Shown here piece after piece: positions 55,541 through 64,000 of a stretch of DNA of 64,000 nucleotides (positions are counted from its first letter, which is position 1; each line of letters begins with the position of its first letter). Source of the stretch: Mallotus nudiflorus. Taxonomy: Eukaryota > Streptophyta > Magnoliopsida > Malpighiales > Euphorbiaceae. The translations under genes were made by a program, and so were the position numbers. Where the stretch lies: contig CANTUR010000195.1 of NCBI GenBank assembly GCA_947683625.1, positions 1 through 64,000 of the forward strand, read 5' to 3'. Under the pieces are notes generated by a model. The model made no database searches, had not been told where the DNA came from, and saw only the letters and a program-made list of their open reading frames with translations.

Positions 55541-55998
55541 ATGGATATTCATTATTGATAGTTTGAAACATCAAATCAAATTCTTTAGAATTTGTAGATT
55601 TTGCTTGTATATATGATGTTTGATGTTAATGAAATTTTGTTATTAGTTATTGTCTAAAAACTGCATATATGTTCTGAAGACTTGAAACTATAGCATAGGG
55701 AAATAAAAAAGTTGCATAATTGCTGGTTAAAAAGAAGAGCCTTCCAATGCTCAATACATAAGTGTCAATATTCCACTTAACATTAACAAAATAATTGTCA
55801 TTGAATTTTCATTTTATCCATAACTTAACATCAACAAAATTAATGAAGTATTAAACCAAAATACCTGTTCAACCAAAATAATCCTAAGTAGAGCCTTACA
55901 ATGCTCAAAATAGTACTAAAAACTGCAGTTTGACATTAAACATTAACAAAATAAAATGCTTTGGCTTGCACACTTTAAACATGACTTGAACCTTCAGG
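55541..55998. other. spacer between the two convergent MULE genes
   Basis: The 3' ends of the GRF remnant (plus) and the transposase (minus) face each other here. A 19-bp word AGAGCCTT(C/A)CAATGCTCAA occurs twice (about 55737 and 55891). No gene. Confidence 0.7.
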
Positions 55999-56954
55999 TT
56001 ATGATGCTGCACTTGCATTTTCTATTGCTATCTTAGCTCTTTTCCTTTGAGTCTGGAGATACACTGCTCTCTCTGCCTGCAATTGTCTACCTATCATTGC
56101 TGGTAGACCTTGCCACTGCAATCCTAGAGCTTGGAATGGAAGATTGCCTGCAAGTTTGACCTCTACTCTATCTCCTTAAAAGTTAATTTTTCTGGCAGAA
56201 CTGCATTCGGTAGGAGTCTTTAAAAATTTACTCATCCTCAGCACACGTTCATTAGGGATGGGAAATTTGGTCTAAGGATCAGTTGCATTAATAGTGGTTG
56301 AATCCATAGACTATCCTTCAACAATGACTCTTTCATATGACTATCCAGGCTAGAAAAAATACACAACCACTTCAATTCACATGAAACACAATCTAGCTCA
56401 AATCAATAATAAAGCATGAACATAAATATACTAATTGCTCATATTAACAGTGGTTCTTAATGTCCTCAAATCTACATGGCATCCATGCCCTCCTTGATAA
56501 TTACTTCGATGCCTAACAATAATGGCTTGTTTGCTCATTGATGTGGCTTGAGGTTCCATATTTATTGAGTTACGCTAGTTTCCACAACTGCTATAACCAA
56601 TAAATACTGATGGGGTGGTGGAGGCATGTTGTGTAGGTTACATATATTGACTAGTTCCATTGTCTTGGCTTGGTGGGGCATTTTGTTGGGGGGTTGGTTG
56701 GGTTAGTGATTTCCTTTTTTTACTTAATCTGTCACCAGTGGATGCAATAGCCTAACAAAATTAAAGCAAAAAGAGTTAAATTCATTAAATTTAATATAAT
56801 TAAAACTCATTAGCAATAAATTAAAATAAATAAAAAAAATAAAAGTATCAATAAAGCAATTACCCGATTGCCTTTATTGGGGCATTGCCTTTGATTGTGT
56901 CCTTCAACATTACATAATCCACATGTTTATTTCATGCCTTTCTTAGACATTTTT
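55999..56954 (-). pseudogene. MULE transposase C-terminal part
   Basis: On minus from 56954: MSKKGMK, a stop, TCGLCNVEGHNQRQCPNKGN (a CCHC zinc knuckle), then a Ser/Thr/Pro/Gln-rich linker. After further broken pieces there is a conserved end: LRMSKFLKTPTECSSARKIN, VEVKLAGNLPFQALGLQWQG, LPAMIGRQLQAERAVYLQTQ and RKRAKIAIENASAAS, ending at a TAA at 55999-56001. The knuckle joins NNNSAK at 60945, the other side of the nested element. A CCHC knuckle at the C-terminus is standard in plant MuDR-type transposases. Confidence 0.8.
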
Positions 56955-57211
56955 TGTAATAACCCTAGATTTTTAAATTTATTTTATTTTAAAATATGAT
57001 TTACAGTGTTAATAAATTGTAAAATCCTATTTGATTATTTTACTATTTTGATAATAATTCTCATTAATTTATGTTTAAATATAATTTTCTACGTAATTTT
57101 TATATTGTAGTTTATTATTTTGGACAATATTATTTTGATAATACTTAATTTGGGTCATTAATATTTTAATATTATCATTTTAATAGATTACATTATTTAA
57201 TTGTATTTTAT

Positions 57212-57260
<49 letters not shown>

Positions 57261-60200
57261 GGTTTATTATTAATATTATATATGTATATTAATTATTATT
57301 GTGTGTAGTATAAATATATATGTGTGTGTATATATATATGTGTGAATAATATATATGTGTGGTGTGTGAATTTAGTGTAATATTATAATATGTTATAATA
57401 TAAGATTATTAAATTATAATATATAGTATTATGTATATTAGATAAAAAAAAAAAATTTCCTCTCTTTCTTCTTCCTCCCGCGACCCTACCCTCACTGCGC
57501 CTCTCGGAGTACCTCGCCGGACCGCCTTCATCGCCACCAGTCGCTGCCAAGCTCCTCCCCCTTCTTCCCTCTTCCTCCTCGACGTGCTCCGACCGTCTGA
57601 AGCCTGCTAGAATGCCGGAAAATGCAGCGGCAGCATGTGGAAGTTTTTGGCCGTCGATCACGTTTTCGGCCACCATTTCACTCACCACCGGTGCCGTTCG
57701 AACCCTCTGATGCCGGTGAGTCTTATTCTGAGTTCAGAATGAGCTTAAATCTCGATTTGTTTGAGTGTTGTTTGATTTTTAGTTTTTAGGCTTTAGGGTT
57801 TCATATTTTTTTTTAGGTTGTGAATATTTGAATCACACAAAATCCCTTAACTAATGTTGGTTCTAGGAGCTTGATCTCCATGAAAAGATTTTTGTTCGAA
57901 TTTTTAGAATTTATTTTAATTTTTGTGAATTTTTGAATATATTATTATTATTTTATTAATTTTTCATAAATTAATTGTTAAAAAAATTAAATTTGTGATT
58001 TATGGTATTATTATATATTGTTATTAATTTTTATGTTGAGAAATTAATTTTTTGGGAATTTTACATAATTTTAATGAATATTTGTAGTTTATGTAAATAT
58101 TGGATAATTGAATTAAATGAATATTTTGGTTGAATTTAAAGTGTAGTTGTGTGTTTTAGTTGATTTTAAAATGTTATCTAATGATAAAATAATTTTTATG
58201 AATTTATATAATTTTTACGGAATTTTATATAACCTATGTGTATTTTAAATTATTAAGTTAAATATGTACTTTGTTGAAATTAATGGTTAACTGTGAGTTT
58301 TAGTCGATATTAGAATTATATATGTTGATTAAATAAATCTAATGATGTTATAATTTTTGAGGAATTATTAAGTATATTGGATATTAGATATTATAGGGGT
58401 ATTTTGGTAATTTTACACTAAATTGGTTAAAAATGTAATTAAATTGGTTTTAATAGTTATTTAGGGTATAAAAATGATTTTTGCAAATTTTTAGTATTTT
58501 TAACTAATTAAAACTATTTTTCGTAAATTATTTTCAAATTATATATAATATACTATTTTTTTTCTAAATAAAATGGGTTTTTATTGATTTTTAGTATGTT
58601 TTAGGGTTAATGGTGTAATTTGGAGCTTTAAAATGTATTTTGGTCAATATTCATGAATTTATTGAGAATTGTTAATTTTTAATAATATTTTTATCACAAT
58701 TAGGGTTTTATTGAAATTATTGGTTAAATAATTATTTTCACCGTTTTAAATATTCAATTGCTATATTTTGGTTATTCAAAGGTATTTTTGGTATTTTTGG
58801 AATTTTCATGTATTATTTGTTTATTTCGTGAATTGTGAGCCTCGGTCGGAAGAATTGTAGTTTGGGAGTCCGACCGAGGGGTTGTGGTTGTATATTTTCG
58901 AAGTGTGTTTTCTGTGCAGGATCGGCCCTACTTTTGTAGGGAAATGTCCGTTTTACAGAGGAGACTCTATCGAAATTTTGGTAGATTTCTCGTAAAATGT
59001 GACAACCGGTCCGAGTCTAATTCTGAATTCTTGATTAAATCTGTCTATAATAATCCTAGAAGTATAAAGTTAGAAGTTTATTCTGACGGTTATTTTTACT
59101 TTATCTTTCTAGTTGTGCTGGGACCGAGGCCTAATAGACCAGACCCGTTAAGTCTGTCTCGAGGAACGCACACCAGTGAGTTATTATACTCTATATATAT
59201 GCATTGCATATAGGATACATGATTTAGGATTTTTTCATTTTTATTATATGTTTTAAACAGTAATTTAATTTATAATATGATTTAATATATTTCAATTTAT
59301 TTTCAGTATATTTGGATATATGTCAAAATTAAATACACGTTTTAAATGTATATTTATTCATGATTATTTTATTAAATTATTAAAATACTTTAGGTATATT
59401 TTTAGTATATTTAGGTATATTCTTAAACAATTGTATGTCATAATATTGATTTATACTTAATTGTTTTTTTTTAGTTTTTTTTTTATATATTTTGATATAT
59501 TTCCAAATAAATGCATGTTTTATCATTTAATCCAAACTTAACACATTAGTGGTATACTTAGGGCTTATTTGCCAATATATGTAAGCCTAAAATGCATGTT
59601 TTAGTACATATGTATGTTTTATATGAATATCTGTGCATAAGTGTTTTATTAGATGATTTGTATGATTAGGGTATATCTTTTGTATGTTTAAGTATATATA
59701 TATATTTTTAAGTAAGTGCATGTTATACTATTGTTACACACTTAATTGTTTTTAACTATATTAATGGTTTACCTTTAGTATAATTCATACCTTATTTGAT
59801 ATATATATATATATATATAGTTGATTTTATTATTATTAAAAATCATTTTATATTAATTATTTTTCGAATGAATGATTTATTCGAAGTGAAGGATATCAAT
59901 AGAACGTGCTTCCTAGTGGGCAGCACTAGGACCGTGTACGTACCGGTACGATAGATAAGGATTGAGTGAGAGTTAAAATTGGGTGATTATAATTGATTTA
60001 ATTGATTTGACTAAGATTAATGGTGTGTTAGATAGTGTGATTGCGGGGCCAATCGCACTGATAGTCAGACTGCTAGAGCTCGGTTGACTTAGTGTCTTGG
60101 GGCTAGTCTACTGTCCATAAGTGAATTGAATGATCTATTGAGTTGATTGAGATGTGAGGTGATAGATAGTGTGATTGCTGGAGCTCGGTTGACCAAGTGT

Positions 60201-60944
60201 CTCGGGGCCAATCACACTGACAGTCAGACTGTTGGAGCTCGGTTGACTTAGTGTCTCGAGGCCAGTCTGCTGTCCAGATTGGAATAAGTGTTCTATTTGG
60301 AATCAAGTGAGCCTGTATGGCTAGAGTGATGATGGGATTGTTTGAGGTTGTTATTATTTAGAGTTCTATGGATCCTTCATGAATTTAATCAAATGTTTCT
60401 ACATTTAGTATATTTATAAAAGAAGAGTTTGACATTCCTGTGAAATGTGTGTATATACATATATATATATAAGAATGCCTGATTGTATGGTTTAGTTTGC
60501 ATGTATATATAGTATAATAATTCACTCAGTGAGGTCTGACCCCCCTCAATTTTTTTTCTAGGAGATCCTATATCGTCAGACCTTAGTTGTAGAGTTCCTC
60601 GCCGGTGTTCTTCAGTCCTGGCTATTTTATGCAAATGTATATTTTGAACTTTGAATTGTATTCTAGAAACTGGAGTAGTATTGTTAAAATTTTTGAAAGT
60701 GTATTATTTTGTTTGGATATTAAATACTCTGAGAATTTGTATTTGAACATTATACGAATATGTATTCATTTATAAAAGGATTTGGAGTATTTATTTTATT
60801 TATTGATTCAGAAAAATTTTAATTTGGTCGTACTTTTATTTATTTATTGTATGATTTTATTTTCTTAGGCTTGCTACGGGTTCCGGATTTGAAAGAATTC
60901 TCGTTCCCTAGCGCCGGTCATGACTCCTAGTTTGGGTCGTGACA
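56955..60944 (+). mobile_element. long TG...CA element C (probable solo LTR) in the MULE transposase
   Basis: Starts TGTAATAACCC and ends GGGTCGTGACA, with TTTTT on both sides (56950-56954 and 60945-60949). It is the opposite-strand relative of 18659-21937: shared parts include GTGCTTCCTAGTGGGCAGCA, CAGACTGCTAGAGCTCGGTT, TCACTCAGTGAGGT, GGAAATGTCCGTTTTACAGA and CGTTCCCTAGCGCCGGTCAT. No coding region is conserved between the two. An (AT)n tract (57219-57258) is followed by a GC-rich block at 57470-57720. A solo LTR of a large-LTR Ty3 element fits best. Confidence 0.85.
60033..60276 (+). repeat. internal direct repeat within element C
   Basis: A unit of roughly 110-130 bp containing CAATC(G/A)CACTGA, GTCAGACTG, GAGCTCGGTTGACTTAGTGT and CAGTCT/TAGTCT occurs twice (from about 60033 and about 60166). 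The relative at 19310-19440 has about one and a half units. Confidence 0.7.
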
Positions 60945-63451
60945 TTTTTGCACTATTATTGTTAGTGCTCGTTGGATTAGGTTCATTTGATGATCTCACT
61001 CTCCCAATCCTTGGTCTACCAGTCAATTTGACTTGGGGAGGTGGTTCAATTGCTAGGTATTCCTTACACTTCATAAGCCTTTTACCAGGAACATATTGTA
61101 ATGCATTTTTATAAGCTTCCATGTAAGTGGACTTGTGATACCACTTTTCAATCATTGCCATGGGGTTCAGCTTGGAATGCTACATAGTATATATTCCATG
61201 TGTACATGGGATGCTCGTTAAATCCCATGAGCTACATGTACACAGTTGTTTATCTAAAAGCATAGTATATTTGTCTGATCGTTCCTTAATCTTATAACCA
61301 AAATAACCATTGAACACCACCTTATAACCAACAACACATTCTTTTTTGTCTTGAAATATTTGCATGTCACTTAGACTTTGTTCATTAAATCACTTCTCAA
61401 TTGCTTGCTTATTGTCTCTAATTCTGGCTATGGCTTAAAATCTTATGTCCTTAAGCATGCTCACAATAGGCTTATGCCTTACAACAAGTATCGAAAAGTT
61501 AAAACACTCTGTAATATTCCTATCCACCATATTGCTCTTGCATTACTAAAGTATGCTTTACACCAGTTATGTGGAGGATATTTTAGAAGGTCTTCAGTTG
61601 CCTTCTTATTAAGTTTGCCCAATTTTAGAAGGTTATCTTTGAATTCCTCTTCATAAGAACTCCATTCATAGATCCATAACTTTTTCTTTAGCTCCCCTCC
61701 TCCCTATCTCTTTGACCAATTTGCCCTTATATGTCTTGCACACCAATGATGCTCTACTTATGGTAAGACATGTAACACAACATTTAATAGTCCTTAAAAC
61801 AATCATAAATTAATTACTACACATTAACATAAATACATGTAACATAATTACTAAATAAATATGACTTTGTCTTATGCTGAAAATGAAAACTAACCTTTTG
61901 CATGTCAAAAATGATTATTACAGATGAGCCCTCTCCTAAATCAAGTTCTTGAGCCAACCAACATATGAACCATTTCCAATTATTAGTATTTTCTTTATCA
62001 ATTACTAACCAAACAATTGGAAACATTTGGTCATCTGCATCTATCCCATCTACTGATATAAGTTGACCTTTACAAACACCTTTTAGAAAACACCCATCCA
62101 AACCTATATTTGGTCTGTACCCATCCTTCCAACCCTTTATACATGCATCAAAATAAATAAACATTCATTTAAACACCCTCCTCCTTTCTTTTAAAGCTTT
62201 TTTGCAAAGTTCTATCTTAGCTTTGCTTCTGGGATTGCTTCTCTTCAATGCAGTGGCATAAGCTTTTAAAAAACCAAATTCAACTTTAAAACTTCCATCA
62301 AGCTCCTGAATAACCTTTCTTTTTCCCCTTTTGCACTTGTACTTACTCATATGAATTTTCAGAACACTTTCAGCTTTATCCTTCATGTTTGTCACCTTGA
62401 AAGAAGGATTCTTATAGATTTTGTCTTTAAAATATTTTGCCAAGAAATTGTATGAAGCAATAGGAAGTGCAAAATCTCTATAACAATGATGCTCTAGATG
62501 TAGAGTTTTCACAACCAAACATGGATTCTCCCCATCTTTTTAAATGAACAAATGAAATGGGCAGCCTTCTTCATTCATACATTTCACGTTAATCCTTTGT
62601 AGCTCATTTGGATTAATTCTTAACTTTTTACCGAAAGCAACAACATAGTTAACTATAGCATCCCTGGCTTCTACAGTATTTTCAAAAGTCATCCCCAACA
62701 CAAAATGAGCTTTCCCTCCATCATATTGCACTCTCTCCTTCAAATTTTATTTCTCGGCTTCATCTTCAGTATCAATGAAATCGCTTTCCTTACTTGGACT
62801 GTCACAATTAGCCTTCCTATCCTCTTCCTCACTTATATACCCATTTGGTGGAATATAAGTGGTGTTAATAGCTTCTTCACTATAACTTACACTACCAATA
62901 TTGCTATAATTAAACTATGTACCTGCCTCTACATTTGCATTAATGGGATCTGCATTTGCATTTACCTCTACATAAGGTGCATTAACTTCATCTACATTAT
63001 GTACATCTAACTTTGCATTAAACCTATATGCATTATTATCCCCATTTCCTTAATTTGCTATTTCTACCTCTTCCCTTAAAGGATGATACTCTAGGGCCAA
63101 TATCTGAGGTAAAAAGTGAGGCGAATCCACTTCATGATCAACATAAAACTCTATTTCCCCAACCTAACTATTATCTCTGATGTAGTTCAAAACCCTCATA
63201 ATACTATCATCATCATTAATTAAGAACAACCCATCCCTCAAACTTTTTCCTAGCTCCATAACAAAAACATTCTTCACATTTGCATAACCTAAAGTTTTCT
63301 TGTATCTATATAGAATATCTCCATAACACATGAAATGTGGGTCAAAGTTGTTAACTTTATCCACAACACCATTAACATAATAAAGGACATCTTTTTCACT
63401 CACCTACCACTTACCCCCATAGTTAAAAATCACATCCACCTTAGTGTCCAT
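60945..63451 (-). pseudogene. MuDR-type transposase, N-terminal and catalytic part
   Basis: It would cut and rejoin DNA at MULE ends. On minus from ATG 63451: MDTKVDVIFNYGGKW, a stop, FDPHFMCYGDILYRYKKTLG (N-terminal PB1-like region). An acidic middle follows, then FENTVEARDAIVNYVVAFGK and GCPFHLF (MuDR DNA-binding domain, about 62700-62545). The MULE catalytic domain has PNIGLDGCFLKG (first Asp), FPIVWLVIDKENTNNWKWFI and LGEGSSVIIIFDMQK (second Asp), with WCARHI near 61740. The SWIM finger CTCSSWDLTSIPCTHGI lies near 61250-61195. Then GRPRIGRVRSSNEPNPTST runs to the break at 60949. More than ten stops. Confidence 0.9.
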
Positions 63452-63879
63452 TCTTATACTGTAATTAAATAGATAAAAAACCATAATCAATTGTCTCTTT
63501 CTATAAAGGAATCTTTCTTAATAAAAATACATAACATAAGAAAGAATCCAATAAAGGTTTCTTTTATTTTATTCCAAAACCATGATTAACAAAATAAACA
63601 AAAGCCCCAACAACCAACAATATCAAATACACAATATTAAGCTATTTGTACTTATTTTGTGCAATAATGACAGGGACAAGAAGGGCGATAATAGCACAAC
63701 ACTGTTTGGAATTAAAAAAGGACTTGTTGCTTCAAAATCTACGATTGAAAATTTTGATTTAGTTAAAAGTGTTTTTGCTTGTATAAGGACAATAAGGGCG
63801 AGCAAGTGAGTTTTTCTTCAGAAGTTTTTTTGGTTTGAAGTGGTAAAGTAACTGCCAAAAAGCTAAGAGAGTTAAAGTG
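63452..63879. other. MULE sub-terminal region upstream of the transposase
   Basis: Lies between the transposase start and the right terminal repeat, where its promoter would be. AT-rich; no gene seen. Confidence 0.6.
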
Positions 63880-64000
63880 GGGTCCATGTCAGATTTGCAT
63901 GACCTCCACGTCAGTTGGAGCAAACAATTGGTTAAATAAATGTCTCGTATGTTAACAAGAGAAAACATAAAATTTATGTTAAAATGGTCCTTAACAAATG
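63880..64000 (-). repeat. MULE right terminal inverted repeat (partial)
   Basis: Reverse complement of the left repeat from 54688 inward (CATTTGTT at the window end). The outer 56 bp or so are outside the window. Confidence 0.85.

Larger units (their letters stand above)
54632..64000 (-). mobile_element. Mutator-like element (MULE) with long TIRs, right end outside window
   Basis: The left terminal repeat from GGGTAAAGG (54632) pairs with the reverse complement of the window's last 120 bases or so. Position 64000 corresponds to 54688, so about 56 bp of the right end lie beyond the window. Inside are a MuDR-type transposase on minus (63451 to 55999) and a GRF zinc-finger remnant on plus (54933-55540). 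A 3990-bp TG...CA element is nested at 56955-60944; without it the MULE is about 5.4 kb. It is inactive, as the transposase carries many stops. Confidence 0.9.

Noticed and set aside
57383..57688. 101-codon minus-strand gene in the GC-rich block of element C
   Set aside because: The related copy at 21170-21382 has a different protein sequence in the same place. The frame follows base composition and not conservation.
60103..60306. 67-codon minus-strand open frame with a repeated peptide (WPRDT.STELQQS)
   Set aside because: It is a translation of the doubled GAGCTCGGTTGAC unit inside an LTR-like element.
1..64000. CRISPR arrays, bacterial operons, tRNA or rRNA genes
   Set aside because: No regularly spaced identical repeats, no ribosome-binding-site-led gene strings and no tRNA cloverleaf or rRNA words were found. 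Short tRNA-complementary words are retrotransposon primer-binding sites.

Overview
This window looks like nuclear DNA from a flowering plant, most likely a eudicot. It is AT-rich, has intron-split receptor-kinase exons, plant-type LTR retrotransposons (Ogre/Tat, Athila-like, Sirevirus-like and other Copia) and a Mutator-like DNA transposon. I see no intact host gene, no RNA gene and no CRISPR array. Most of the 64 kb is a nest of mobile elements whose borders can be read directly from LTR ends, primer-binding sites and target-site duplications (TSDs).

Layout. 1-3345: 5' end of an Ogre-like Ty3 element on the minus strand (gag, tRNA-Arg-type PBS, about 2 kb LTR), ending next to a 289-bp tandem duplication. 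4426-4660: remnant of a leucine-rich repeat gene. 7072-38763: one decayed malectin/LRR receptor-like kinase (LRR-I type), blown apart by insertions. Copia-1 (8983-17740, minus, TSD TACAT/TATAT) sits in a kinase exon. An Athila-like non-autonomous element (17860-37636) sits in the next intron. A long TG...CA element starts in the last exon (38764).

Second-order insertions. Copia-1 carries a 2591-bp TG...CA element (9635-12225, TSD AGGTT) and an Athila-type solo LTR (16139-17444, TSD TAGGT). The Athila-like element carries a 3279-bp TG...CA element in its 5' LTR (18659-21937, TSD ATGGG) and a Sirevirus-like Copia-2 in its body (22998-33886, minus, TSD ATATG). Copia-3 (39930-49534, plus, TSD GTTAT) follows. 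49540-54631 is AT-rich intergenic DNA with small repeats. 54632 to the window end is a Mutator-like element with long terminal inverted repeats, a broken MuDR-type transposase, a captured GRF zinc-finger gene remnant and its own nested 3990-bp TG...CA element (56955-60944, TSD TTTTT).

Most notable signal. The untranslated leader of Copia-3, between its primer-binding site and gag, has three hairpins (42951-43213). They share nearly the same 22-25 nt loop but have unrelated, self-complementary stems. The loops contain GTAC, once as the full palindrome GGTACC. This fits a conserved RNA element for dimerisation or packaging, and it is the best candidate here for an undescribed system. Every protein-coding region I can recognise carries stops or frameshifts, so the proteins are described as remnants.
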